DNA of 64,000 nt from Desulfobacteraceae bacterium. GTDB taxonomy: Bacteria > Desulfobacterota > Desulfobacteria > Desulfobacterales > Desulfosarcinaceae. The notes below the pieces were generated by a model, which was given only the letters and a program-made list of their open reading frames with translations, searched no databases and was not told the origin of the DNA. Made by a program: the position numbers and the translations under genes. The DNA is taken from contig JAMOUQ010000004.1 in NCBI GenBank assembly GCA_027068085.1, positions 124,001-188,000 on the forward strand. Direction: 5' to 3'. This document shows positions 24,218 to 32,644 of the stretch, piece by piece (positions within the stretch are counted from its first letter, which is position 1; every line of letters begins with the position of its first letter).

Positions 24218-25774
24218 ATGGAACGAGATCCAACCACCCGTAAATTGATGTATTTTTGCTGGGGATACCTGCTTTTCTGGTTTGCTTTGCGCCTGATCCA
24301 CAGCGGCCTGTTCCTGCTGGCGCCGGATGAGGCCAACTACTGGCAGTGGGGGCGTCACCTTGACTGGAGCTATCATGACCAGAGCCCCATGATAGGCTGG
24401 ATGATCCATCTTGCCACCTCGATGCTGGGCCATACCGAAAGGGCGGTCCGCCTTCCGTCGGTGATTTCCGTCACCCTGGCATCTATCTATCTTGTTCTGC
24501 TTGCCCGCCGCTGGTTCGGTCCCCGGACGGCCCGGGCTGTTGCCATTTTGTCCCAGTCGGTCCTGCTGTTCAATGTCGGTGGACTGATGGCCACGGCCGA
24601 CGGACTGCAGGCGGCGGCCTGGGCGGCAGTCCTCTACCACGGAGCAAGGGCTTATGAAGAAAATACCTGGGGGCAATGGCTTGCCGCCGGAACCTGGTTC
24701 GGACTGGGCCTGCTGAGCAAATACACCATGGTGCTGGTGGCCCCGTGCATCTTCGGATTCGGACTCATGTCTCCGGCCCACCGCAACAGGTTGGCCACCT
24801 TGAAGCCGTACGCCGGGCTGCTATTGGGACTGGTCATATTCATGCCGGTAATCTGCTGGAACGCCGCCCATCACTGGAATTCTATCCGGCATGTGGCCTA
24901 CATCGGAGGGGCAAACCGGGGATTCAGCCTGCACTTTCGTTTCTTGGGCGATTTTATCGCCTCCCAGGCCGCCCTGCTCTCTCCGCTGGTGTTTCTGGCC
25001 ATCTGCCGGAGCTGGTTTAAAACCTTTGTGGACAAGGGCGCTGACAGGGCCTGGATGCCGAAGTATCTGTTGTGGACATCCCTGCCGGTTGTCGCCGGCT
25101 TTGCCCTTTTAAGCCTCCATACGAGGGTCTATGGCAACTGGCCGGGTGCCGGTTACCTTGCTGCCATTGTCCTTGCCGCCTTTACGTTGCTGGATGGAAA
25201 AGAAGGAAAGCAAGCAAGACGGCGATACTGGGTCTGGACCCTGGTTTCTTCCTATGCCTTGACCCTGGTGGTGTTGATCCATACGGTTTGGCCTTTTCTG
25301 CCGATTCCGCCGGATCTGGACAGAACGGCCACCGAACTTTGCGGATGGGATCAGCTGGGAACCAGGGTGGCCGCCGAGGTAAAGAGCATGCCCCGACCGG
25401 AAAGAACCTTCATTTTCGGCCGCCGTTACCAGATTGCAAGTGAACTTGCATTCTATGTACCCGGACAGCCTTTTACCGTATCCATAAACCGCTGGAATCG
25501 GCCAAATGTCTACGACTACTGGTTCGACGACGGACAACTGCTAGGAATGGATGCGGTGGGGGTGACAAGGAGCAAAGACGACCGAAGGCTCCTGCAGCAG
25601 GTATTCCGGTCCGTCGGCCCACCGCTGCCGGTAACGCTGAGCGACAGGCGGCGGGGACTGCTGGGGAAAAGGCGGGAGATTCCTGTAAGGACCCTGTACA
25701 TTTACCGCTGTTTCAGTTTCAAGGGCGGGTTGCGCTGGATACCGCCGGACAAAAACGACATAAGGGCATTCTGA
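24218..25774 (+). CDS. Glycosyltransferase family 39-type membrane protein
   Basis: A 518-residue polytopic protein of the dolichyl-phosphate-mannose/ArnT-like C-type glycosyltransferase class. The first loop holds the key acidic motif (LLAPDEANYWQWGRHLDWSY, residues about 35-54), with the catalytic-type Asp-Glu pair and a following DQSPMIGWMI. About 11 hydrophobic spans follow. Such enzymes transfer a sugar from a polyprenyl phosphate donor to protein, lipid A or glycan on the periplasmic side. The donor may be made by the GT2 enzyme at 27697-28425, which is inference from family pairing. Transcribed alone, in line with the kinase gene but after a 145-base gap. Confidence 0.85.
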   Translation: MERDPTTRKLMYFCWGYLLFWFALRLIHSGLFLLAPDEANYWQWGRHLDWSYHDQSPMIGWMIHLATSMLGHTERAVRLPSVISVTLASIYLVLLARRWFGPRTARAVAILSQSVLLFNVGGLMATADGLQAAAWAAVLYHGARAYEENTWGQWLAAGTWFGLGLLSKYTMVLVAPCIFGFGLMSPAHRNRLATLKPYAGLLLGLVIFMPVICWNAAHHWNSIRHVAYIGGANRGFSLHFRFLGDFIASQAALLSPLVFLAICRSWFKTFVDKGADRAWMPKYLLWTSLPVVAGFALLSLHTRVYGNWPGAGYLAAIVLAAFTLLDGKEGKQARRRYWVWTLVSSYALTLVVLIHTVWPFLPIPPDLDRTATELCGWDQLGTRVAAEVKSMPRPERTFIFGRRYQIASELAFYVPGQPFTVSINRWNRPNVYDYWFDDGQLLGMDAVGVTRSKDDRRLLQQVFRSVGPPLPVTLSDRRRGLLGKRREIPVRTLYIYRCFSFKGGLRWIPPDKNDIRAF

Positions 25775-26084
25775 GATCATTTCAAGGGCGGGTATTTTCT
25801 TTTCTTTCTGCCGGCGATTTTATCTTTTCGCATACAAAAGCCGTTCATTAAAGGATACAAAAGCATAACCGCGGGGGAGCCTCGGGCTTTGCGCCTGCGG
25901 ATTTCCAACCTGATTTTTGCTTGCCGGCATTTTCCTTATCGGGGCTTGCCGTCCCTGCCGGTCAGGTCCCGAATCAATCCTGGAAAGCACATGGTCTGAA
26001 TTCTGGTGGCACCGTTTTTGAATATATTTATGACCGGCGCCTGAAAATTCCGATTTACGGAACGGGCGTCAGACAAATGCGTGA
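25775..26084. other. Long intergenic leader region, no gene seen
   Basis: Between the GT39-like gene and the riboswitch (310 bases) there is no convincing frame. AT-rich patches occur at about 25815-25880, with a candidate sigma54 promoter at 26007-26022. Confidence 0.4.
26007..26022 (+). promoter_or_regulatory. Candidate sigma54 promoter
   Basis: TGGCAC-N5-TTGA, with GG and GA ten bases apart. It matches the sigma54 consensus except that the -12 reads GA in place of GC. Transcription would begin at about 26034, 50 bases before the c-di-GMP riboswitch. Confidence 0.3.
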
Positions 26085-26170
26085 AAAAGGCAAAACATCC
26101 GAAAGGGTGTGACGCAAAGCCACTGGCCTAAATCTTCTGAAGTTCAGAAGACATGGCAGCAGGGCCGCCG
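26081..26170 (+). ncRNA. c-di-GMP-I (GEMM) riboswitch aptamer
   Basis: The aptamer shows the highly conserved GEMM core: AAAAAGGCAAAA, then CATCCGAAAGGGTGT (P1b hairpin with GAAA tetraloop, 26096-26110), then GACGCAAAGCC at 26111-26121, ACTGGCCTAA, a variable stem closed at CTTCTGAAGTTCAGAAG, and ATGGCAGCAGGGCCGCC as the distal P2-like helix, aligning with GGTAGCGGGGTTACC of the Vibrio Vc2 RNA. The tetraloop/receptor elements are all in place. It lies 57 bases before the ATG of the fibronectin-III protein on the same strand and should control that gene in response to c-di-GMP. Confidence 0.93.
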
Positions 26171-26185
26171 CGCGAAGGTGGCTAC

Positions 26186-26220
26186 CTCCTGGTTCCGCCT
26201 CGCCGGCAGGAAAACAGGAG
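26186..26220 (+). promoter_or_regulatory. Possible Shine-Dalgarno-sequestering hairpin of the riboswitch
   Basis: CTCCTG at 26186-26191 is complementary to CAGGAG at 26215-26220, the ribosome site of the downstream gene (six bases before ATG 26227). Pairing would hide the ribosome site. This suggests translational control by the c-di-GMP riboswitch, rather than a terminator; no T tract follows. Confidence 0.4.
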
Positions 26221-26226
26221 AAAGCC

Positions 26227-27756
26227 ATGTGTAGCAGAGCAACCATTTTTGCCGCAATATTTGCTTCCATCATAGTTCTTTTACTTTCCTCTTTGCCGGC
26301 CGCGGGGGCAAGCCAGGTCACCCTTGAATGGGATCCGGTAACACCGGCTCCTGAAGGATACAAGCTGTTTCAGCGTTCAGAAGGCCAGGCATACGATTAC
26401 AACAGCCCTGTCTACACCGGTGAGCAAAACACTTATACCGTGACCGGCCTGGAACCGGGGCAGGTTTACTACTTCGTTGTCAGGGCGTTCGACAGTGGGT
26501 GCGAAAGTGATGACTCCAACGAAGTTTCGTTTGCACCGGGCAGCTCCGGCGGCGGCAGCCACGATACTTCCGGTGGTGATTCATCAGGTACCGGCCAGGA
26601 TGGCGGATCCGGTGGAGATGGCGGATCCGGTGGAGACGATCATTCCGGAACCGGAACAGGAGGCGGTGGTTCAGGTCCGGGAGGGGCTGTTAACAATTCG
26701 GCACCGTTTGCCCCGGCGGTTGTTTCACCTGACAATGTTGAAGGTGTCGTCCTGACGCCGAAACTGGTGGCCGGGAAATTTTCCGACACCGATGGAGACG
26801 GACACGCTAAATCACGCTGGCAGATCAGCACGACCGCCGACTTTGCGAATCTGATAATGGATCGTGCCTGTTTTAATCAGCTGACCGAATTTTCTCTTGC
26901 CGACACCCTTCTTGATACCGAAACTACTTACTACTGGCGGGTGTGCTATACTGATTCGGCCGGCAGAACCTCCGCCTGGTCCCGGACCGGTGTTTTTTCA
27001 ACCCGGGACAATGTTGCTGCCGGTGACGCTGACGGAGACGGCCTGCCGGATGCCCAGGAGGTCGAATCCACGGTCGATCTGGACGGCGACGGCCGGCCCG
27101 ACGCCTCCCAATCGGACATGATGGTGGTCAGGACTGCCTTGGGGGACGGGCTGGTGGCAGTAAAGTGCAACTCTCCTGACGTGCAGGTGGTGGCCCTCAA
27201 ATCCCTGACCCCGGAAGATGTGGCCGGACAGGATACACCACCGGGGACCATGGCCTTCGGCCTGATAAGTTTCAAACTGCTGCTGGAAGAAGGAGTGACA
27301 ACTGCCACCATCACGGTGTATTTCTCGGAAAAACTCGATCCCGAGGCCCGCTGGTACAAGTACGGCAGCGAGGAAGGCTGGCAGGCTTACGATTATGCAA
27401 TGTTCGGCAGTGACGGCCGCTCGGTGACCCTCGTCCTGGAAGATGGAGGAACGGGCGACGAGGACGGAGTGCGCAACGGTATCATCGTAGATCCTTCCGG
27501 AATGGGACTTGCTGACGGTCAAAGTGCCGATTCGGCCGGAGTCGGTACGTCGGGATGTTTCATCGATTCCGGCACAGTTTCTGCCGCCAGGTCTTTTTCG
27601 TATACGGCAATCCGGAAAGAGGCGCTGGCCGCGGTTTTACTGCTGCTGTTCGGTATCGTTCTGGCCTCCGCTTCGCGAAAGGAGAGAAAAGTTCTTTCAG
27701 CGTCTGTGAAGACCTTTGATCCGGAAAAGTTCCTGGAAGATAAAAATGGATTTTGA
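26227..27756 (+). CDS. Secreted fibronectin type III protein with choice-of-anchor-U-like region and C-terminal anchor
   Basis: A 509-residue exported protein. Signal peptide at 1-28 (IFAAIFASIIVLLLSSLPAAGA); FnIII domain at about 29-103 (VTLEWDPV...YYFVVRAFDS); a Gly/Ser/Asp linker (about 105-155); a second strand-rich domain (160-262, TTYYWRVCYTDSAGRTSAWS); calcium-binding type Asp repeats (GDADGDGLPDAQE, DLDGDGRPDAS); a choice-of-anchor-U-like domain (about 295-440); a CFI-like box (GCFIDSG, Cys444); a transmembrane segment (466-485) and a basic tail. It is an extracellular adhesin or matrix-like protein held at the cell surface. The CFI-like box plus TM plus basic tail looks like a protein-sorting signal. 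c-di-GMP control is shown by the upstream riboswitch. Overlaps the convergent GT2 gene by 60 bases. Confidence 0.87.
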   Translation: MCSRATIFAAIFASIIVLLLSSLPAAGASQVTLEWDPVTPAPEGYKLFQRSEGQAYDYNSPVYTGEQNTYTVTGLEPGQVYYFVVRAFDSGCESDDSNEVSFAPGSSGGGSHDTSGGDSSGTGQDGGSGGDGGSGGDDHSGTGTGGGGSGPGGAVNNSAPFAPAVVSPDNVEGVVLTPKLVAGKFSDTDGDGHAKSRWQISTTADFANLIMDRACFNQLTEFSLADTLLDTETTYYWRVCYTDSAGRTSAWSRTGVFSTRDNVAAGDADGDGLPDAQEVESTVDLDGDGRPDASQSDMMVVRTALGDGLVAVKCNSPDVQVVALKSLTPEDVAGQDTPPGTMAFGLISFKLLLEEGVTTATITVYFSEKLDPEARWYKYGSEEGWQAYDYAMFGSDGRSVTLVLEDGGTGDEDGVRNGIIVDPSGMGLADGQSADSAGVGTSGCFIDSGTVSAARSFSYTAIRKEALAAVLLLLFGIVLASASRKERKVLSASVKTFDPEKFLEDKNGF

Positions 27757-28425
27757 AATACTGTCGTACTGAATACGCGAGTTTTCCACATGGGTCCATC
27801 TGACGGGGAACTGACCTACCCGGAAACGGGCCTTGTGGGCCAGCCAGAGCAGCTCGGCATCGAAGATGACACTGTTCAGCCGCTGCCTTTCAAAAAGCCA
27901 TCGGGCGGCTTCTTTGCGGTAGAGCTTGAAGCCGCACTGGGTGTCAGGATACGAGATCCCCAGGTACACGTTCTGAATAGCGGTATAGATTCTGGCCGAC
28001 AGCTGGCGTAAAAAATTCTGCCGGGTGGTGATCCGGGCTCCGGTCAGCCCCCTGGAGGCGATTACCACATGGTAACCCTGCCTGAACAGGGGCCAGGCCT
28101 GCTCCACCGATTCCATGGCGACGGCGTAGTCGGCGTCCATGAACATCCTTATTTCACCCTCGCAACGCAACATTCCGTAACGCACGGCATAACCCTTGCC
28201 CCGGTTGGGGTGGTATTCATATGACCGCAGGATGACGTTTGACGGGGCTTTGAACCTGTCGATGACCCTTGCGGTTTCATCGCGGCTTCCGTCGCTGACC
28301 ACTATGATTTCACTATGGTATTGCTGCGTGCCAAGATAAGCGATTGATTTTTCCAGGGTCGGCAAGAGCCGGTCTTCTTCGTTGTAAGCCGGTATGACCA
28401 CAGACAGGAAAATTTCAGTCTTCAC
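27697..28425 (-). CDS. Family 2 glycosyltransferase, dolichyl-phosphate glucosyltransferase type
   Basis: A 242-residue cytoplasmic GT-A enzyme. It begins LSVVIPAYNEEDRLLPTLEKSI, has VVSDGSRDET, the metal-binding MDADYAV at about 95-101, and CGFKLYRKEAARWLFERQ near 165, the pattern of the DPG/DPM polyprenyl-phosphate sugar transferases. It likely loads glucose or mannose on undecaprenyl phosphate as donor for a GT39-like enzyme. The gene overlaps PAP2 upstream by 11 bases and is thus the tail of the msbA operon. Its 3' end overlaps the fibronectin-III gene by 60 bases in antisense. Confidence 0.9.
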   Translation of the reverse strand: MKTEIFLSVVIPAYNEEDRLLPTLEKSIAYLGTQQYHSEIIVVSDGSRDETARVIDRFKAPSNVILRSYEYHPNRGKGYAVRYGMLRCEGEIRMFMDADYAVAMESVEQAWPLFRQGYHVVIASRGLTGARITTRQNFLRQLSARIYTAIQNVYLGISYPDTQCGFKLYRKEAARWLFERQRLNSVIFDAELLWLAHKARFRVGQFPVRWTHVENSRIQYDSISKSIFIFQELFRIKGLHRR

Positions 28426-29041
28426 TTGGGCCTCCGCTGGTTTGCCGGCCGGCTATGGCGGCGGCGATCTTGTTGGTCGGCGGGACCAGAGCCAGGGCGC
28501 AAAGCGTTCCCGTCACGGCGCCGGCAACCACGTCCAGGGGAAAATGCATGCCCAGATATACCCGCGAGTAGCCCACCAGGAGGGCGATCAGGTAAAACAG
28601 CGGCCATCCCCTGGGAAGATAGACCGTCAGGAAGCAGGCTGCCGCAAAAATGTTGGTCGCATGGGCCGACGGAAATGATTGGGATCTGCCCTTGACGATT
28701 TTTTCCAGCTTCCCGGTGGTTTCCCATTTTCCGGTCATGCGGTCGTAGACGTGGACTCCCGAGATGACGTGATAGGGCCGCAGGCGGCCGAAGGCGGGCT
28801 TCAAAACGTCTGAACAGACAAACTCCGACAGTCCGATCACTGCCAGGACGGCAAAGGCGGCCACCCGCAAGCGCAGCCTTTTTTTCTGGAGCACCATGGC
28901 CAGCCAGCATATTGCCAAGGGGATGAGAAAATTCTTCTCGTTGGAGATGAAAGGCATGACGGCATCGAAAAAACCGTTCTGGCCTTTCCGGTTGATCAGG
29001 TAAAACAGCCATACATCGAACTTGAGCAGCAGATTGAACAT
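28415..29041 (-). CDS. PAP2 family phosphatase
   Basis: A 208-residue polytopic membrane phosphatase of the type-2 phosphatidic acid phosphatase family. The three motifs are present: KPAFGRLRP (near 92), PSAHATNIFAAA (near 123) with catalytic His, and SRVYLGMHFPLDVVAG (near 158) with the second His. Such enzymes dephosphorylate lipid A, undecaprenyl diphosphate or phosphatidylglycerol phosphate. The frame extends to 29164, but the first 41 residues are non-family sequence overlapping the msbA end, so the ATG at 29041 is chosen. Placed directly after msbA and before GT2, it could act on undecaprenyl diphosphate or lipid A 1-phosphate. Confidence 0.9.
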   Translation of the reverse strand: MFNLLLKFDVWLFYLINRKGQNGFFDAVMPFISNEKNFLIPLAICWLAMVLQKKRLRLRVAAFAVLAVIGLSEFVCSDVLKPAFGRLRPYHVISGVHVYDRMTGKWETTGKLEKIVKGRSQSFPSAHATNIFAAACFLTVYLPRGWPLFYLIALLVGYSRVYLGMHFPLDVVAGAVTGTLCALALVPPTNKIAAAIAGRQTSGGPSED

Positions 29042-29081
29042 GTTTTTTCCGGTCAAACCACCTTGCCGGGATGATGGTTTA

Positions 29082-30833
29082 CTACCGGTCCTTGAACTGC
29101 ATCTGGTAAAGTTTGTAGTATTCTCCCCGGCGGGCCAGCAGCTCGGCGTGGTTGCCGCTTTCAATGATTCTACCCTGTTTCAAAACGATTATCTGATCGG
29201 CGCTCACGATCGTGGAAAGCCTGTGGGCGATGACAAAGGTCGTGCGTCCCTGCATCAGGTTTTCCAGGGCTTTTTGCACCAGTGACTCTGCTTCGGTGTC
29301 CAGGGATGAGGTCGCCTCGTCCAGAATAAGAATGGGAGCGTTCTTCAACAGGGCCCTGGCTATGCATAGGCGCTGCTTTTCTCCCCCGGACAGTTTGCCG
29401 CCCAGCTCTCCCACCGAAGTATCGAAGCCTTTTGGAAAACCCTGGATGAAATCATAGGCGTAAGCGGCCCTGGCGGCGGCGACGATCTCGCTTTCCGGTG
29501 CGTCCGGATTGCCGTAAGCAATGTTGTTGCGAACCGTGTCGTTGAACAGGATCGGTTCCTGGGTAACCATGGCAATTTGGCTGCGCAGGGATTTGATTGC
29601 AATGTTGCGGATATCTGTGCCGTCTATGAGGATCGCCCCGCGGGTGACATCATGGAAACGGGGGATCAGGTTGACCATCGATGTTTTGCCCCCGCCGCTG
29701 ACACCCACGATGGCCAGAACCTTGCCGCTGGGAACATCCAGGTCTATTCCCTTCAGAACCATCTCCCCATCATCGTATCCAAAATGTACGTCCCGGAAAC
29801 TGACCCGGTGCGGCCTGGCGGCAAGGATTGCCGGTTTGGCGGCCTCCCTGATATCCGATTTTGTCTCGATTATGTCGAATACCCGGTGGGCGGCAGCCAT
29901 TCCTTCCTGGACGGCGTTGTTTATCTTGGTAAGTTTCTTGACCGGATCATAGAGCATTATGACGGCCGTCAGAAAGGCGAAGAATGTCCCCGGGGAAGAA
30001 TAACCGCGGATTACGTTGAAGCCGCCGTACCAGATCACGAAGGCTACCGCAAGACCGCCCAGAAATTCCATTACCGGTGAGGACAGGGACTTGGCCCGGG
30101 CGGTCTTGACCTCGCGTCGGAAGATGTCGGCCGTCTTCCGGCTGAAGCGCTTTTTTTCGTAGTCTTCCATGCCGAATGCCTTGACGATTTTGCTGCCGAC
30201 GAAAGTTTCGTGCATCAGGACACTCAGGTCGGCCATGGCTTCCTGGACGCCGGTGCTGGTTTTGCGCACCCGCCGGCCGAAGCGCACCAGGGGGATGAAG
30301 GCAAAGGGAAGGACGAAAAATGCCATGATGGCCATCCGCCAGTCCATGTAGAAGATTACACAGGTAAGGCCGGTGATGGTCAGGGTGTCGCGGACCGCGG
30401 CCGCCACCGCGCTGGAGACCATGATCTTTACAAGGTTTACGTCGTAGGTGATCCTGGACATCAGGGCGCCGGTCTTTTCTTCCTGGACATAGGAGATGGG
30501 CAGTTCCATGATCCGGCAATAGATCTGGTCCCTGAGCTGGCGGATTATGTGGTTGCCCACATATTCCATCAGGAATTCCTGACCGTACATTGCCAGGCCG
30601 CGCAGGACGTATATCCCTACTATGGCCAGGGGCAGCAGCTTGAGCATCGTGGTGTCACGGTTGAAAAAGATGTCATCGATGACCGGTTTTACCAGCCAGG
30701 CAGAGGCCGAAGTGGTTCCGGCCATCAGAGCCATGCAGCCCATGGCCAGCAGGAGCCGTCCTTTCTGGGCCATGACAAGGTCCAGCAGGCGGCGGTGGCG
30801 TTCTGTCAAGCGTAATTTTTCAGTCAGTTTCAT
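29082..30833 (-). CDS. msbA: Lipid A / LPS core ABC exporter MsbA
   Basis: A 583-residue half transporter that flips lipid A-core across the inner membrane. It has six membrane segments in residues about 25-320 and a nucleotide-binding domain with Walker A GVSGGGKTS, Q-loop VTQEPILFND, the signature LSGGEKQR and Walker B ILILDEATSSLD followed by an H-loop IAHRLS. Start is either ATG 30833 (MKLTEKLRL) or ATG 30848; the first is chosen. It overlaps the DUF374 gene by 14 bases, and the position after lpxB and the acyltransferase matches lipid A export. Confidence 0.94.
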   Translation of the reverse strand: MKLTEKLRLTERHRRLLDLVMAQKGRLLLAMGCMALMAGTTSASAWLVKPVIDDIFFNRDTTMLKLLPLAIVGIYVLRGLAMYGQEFLMEYVGNHIIRQLRDQIYCRIMELPISYVQEEKTGALMSRITYDVNLVKIMVSSAVAAAVRDTLTITGLTCVIFYMDWRMAIMAFFVLPFAFIPLVRFGRRVRKTSTGVQEAMADLSVLMHETFVGSKIVKAFGMEDYEKKRFSRKTADIFRREVKTARAKSLSSPVMEFLGGLAVAFVIWYGGFNVIRGYSSPGTFFAFLTAVIMLYDPVKKLTKINNAVQEGMAAAHRVFDIIETKSDIREAAKPAILAARPHRVSFRDVHFGYDDGEMVLKGIDLDVPSGKVLAIVGVSGGGKTSMVNLIPRFHDVTRGAILIDGTDIRNIAIKSLRSQIAMVTQEPILFNDTVRNNIAYGNPDAPESEIVAAARAAYAYDFIQGFPKGFDTSVGELGGKLSGGEKQRLCIARALLKNAPILILDEATSSLDTEAESLVQKALENLMQGRTTFVIAHRLSTIVSADQIIVLKQGRIIESGNHAELLARRGEYYKLYQMQFKDR

Positions 30834-31494
30834 GTCCGAAATAACCATCTGCCAGGGCCGTAATTCTGTTTAGTTCCGTTTCGAGCTCCAGGCGGCTGTT
30901 TTCCAAAATCCTGCCATCGGCTGCCGGTGGAACCCGGACAGGCCTTCCGTAAGCCAAAATACAGGGAGAAAAGGGGAAAGGCAGGATGAATCTGTCCCAG
31001 CTGGGAAATACCTTGCGGTATCTGGCGCTGTAGGCCGCAGGAATGATGGGCAGGCCGGTCTTGGCAGCCAGCAGGACAACCCCCGGCTGGACCTTGTGGC
31101 GGGGGCCCTGGGGACCATCGGGTACTACTGCTCCGATGTGTCCGTTCCTGACGGCGTCTATCAGGCGGGCCAAGGCGCGCAAGCCGCCCTTGCCGGTGGA
31201 GCCCCGGACCGGCATATGGCCCTGCCTTTTGATGATCTGGGCGATTATCTCTCCGTCGGCCGAGTCGCTCACCAGGATGGCTGCGTTCTTACCCTTGTGG
31301 CGGTAGGCGATATACAGAATCCGCGAGTGCCAGAAAGCCATGATATACCTGCCGCTGTCAAGGATGGGAGCAACACCCGGCAGGCCGATGGTCTTTGAAG
31401 GCGAAAAGACAAACAGGCCGTCCACGAAAAGCTTTCCCAGCAATCCTATTGCGCGCCACTTGATGTTTGTTGTCCGATCTTTCTTAAACAACAT
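30820..31494 (-). CDS. DUF374 lysophospholipid acyltransferase-like protein
   Basis: A 224-residue protein of the LPLAT superfamily, related to the acyltransferases LpxL/LpxM in gene position but of the DUF374 branch. The core reads IMAFWHSRILYIAYRHKGKNAAILVSDSADGEIIAQIIKRQGHMPVRGSTGKGGLRALARLI, with H-S/D motif FWHSR, then VPDGPQGPRHKVQPG and the LPIIPAAYSARYRKVFPSWDRF segment. It probably adds the secondary acyl chain(s) of lipid A. The frame extends to 31626, but the ATG at 31494 has an AAAGGA-type site and overlaps lpxB by 11 bases, so it is preferred. Confidence 0.88.
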   Translation of the reverse strand: MLFKKDRTTNIKWRAIGLLGKLFVDGLFVFSPSKTIGLPGVAPILDSGRYIMAFWHSRILYIAYRHKGKNAAILVSDSADGEIIAQIIKRQGHMPVRGSTGKGGLRALARLIDAVRNGHIGAVVPDGPQGPRHKVQPGVVLLAAKTGLPIIPAAYSARYRKVFPSWDRFILPFPFSPCILAYGRPVRVPPAADGRILENSRLELETELNRITALADGYFGHETD

Positions 31495-32644
31495 CCTTTT
31501 GCTCCAGCAACTCGATTGCCATGCGGGCCACCCTGCCGGCGGCGCCAGGCTTTCCCAGGGCCGTACGTACTTCGGCCAGCTGGCTGCGGGCCTGCTCCAG
31601 CCGCCGGGGATTCTGTATGAATTCAAGAATATGTTTCGCCAGCTCAGATCCGTTGACCTGTCCCTGGATCAGTTCGGGGGCGATTGTCCGGCCGGCTATC
31701 AGGTTGACCAGGCCGATCTGCTCGACGTTGATAAGCAGCCTGCCGAGCCAGTAGCTGACAGGCGATACCTTGTATACGATTATGAGAGGGGTCTGATGGA
31801 TGGCCGCTTCCAGGGTGACCGTGCCAGAGGCGGCCACAACCAGTTGGCAACGGTCCAAGACCCGGCTTACCGGCCCTTTCATGATTTCAAGATCGAGTTT
31901 TCCATGGTAGTCGGCCAGGATCGGATCGGTGATGGCGCGCGGCACCGACGGGGCCCGGGAAAGCAGGAAGCGCGCCTCTGGAAAACGGCCCGTCACCTTG
32001 AGTGCTGCCTCCAGCATGGCAGGCAGCAGTCTGGCGACTTCCGCCCGGCGTGAGCCTGGCAAAAGTCCGATTGTCCGTCCCTTTTGCGCAGGCACAGGCC
32101 CGGGGCCGGTTTTGTCTCGGACCTGGTCGAGCAGGGGATGGCCGACGAAAGTTGCCGGGACCCCGTGCTGTCTGAAGAATTTTTCTTCGAAAGGCAGGAT
32201 GACCGCAATTTTGTTCACCAGTTTTTTTATCTTGTGCACCCGGCCGGAACGCCAGGCCCATATCTGTGGACTGATGTAATAGAGGACCGGTATCCCCTGC
32301 TTTCTTGCAAAAGCCGCTGTCTTCAGATTGAAATCCGGAAAATCGATCAGCAGCAGCAGGTCCGGCCGGCGCCGGCGGATCCATTGCCGCGCACAGCGCA
32401 AGGCCTTCAAGAGGCGCGGCGCGTTGGACAGGGCTTCGGTGATTCCCACGACCGCCAGGGTTTCGGCGGGTATCAGGATCCGGGCTCCGGCGGCGGCCAT
32501 CTGCCGGCCGCCGATGCCAAACACTTCGATGTCGGGAGCCGCTTTTTGCAGGGCCTTGATCACTTCCGCCCCATGCAGGTCACCAGAGGCCTCCCCGGCG
32601 ATTATCATGATGGATCCGTTGACCTGGGAGGGAGCCTGGATCAT
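31484..32644 (-). CDS. lpxB: Lipid-A-disaccharide synthase
   Basis: Glycosyltransferase (GT19, 386 residues) that joins UDP-2,3-diacylglucosamine and 2,3-diacylglucosamine-1-phosphate. The start IMIIAGEASGDLHGAEVIKAL carries the family GEASGD motif. Also diagnostic are FGIGGRQMAAAGARIL, LIDFPDFNLKTAAFARKQG, YYISPQIWAWRSGRVHKIKK and TFVGHPLLD, and later SRAPSVPRAI, all conserved across LpxB. It overlaps the Gfo/Idh gene by four bases and the DUF374 gene by 11. The substrate precursor comes from LpxI two genes upstream. Confidence 0.96.
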   Translation of the reverse strand: MIQAPSQVNGSIMIIAGEASGDLHGAEVIKALQKAAPDIEVFGIGGRQMAAAGARILIPAETLAVVGITEALSNAPRLLKALRCARQWIRRRRPDLLLLIDFPDFNLKTAAFARKQGIPVLYYISPQIWAWRSGRVHKIKKLVNKIAVILPFEEKFFRQHGVPATFVGHPLLDQVRDKTGPGPVPAQKGRTIGLLPGSRRAEVARLLPAMLEAALKVTGRFPEARFLLSRAPSVPRAITDPILADYHGKLDLEIMKGPVSRVLDRCQLVVAASGTVTLEAAIHQTPLIIVYKVSPVSYWLGRLLINVEQIGLVNLIAGRTIAPELIQGQVNGSELAKHILEFIQNPRRLEQARSQLAEVRTALGKPGAAGRVARMAIELLEQKDVV

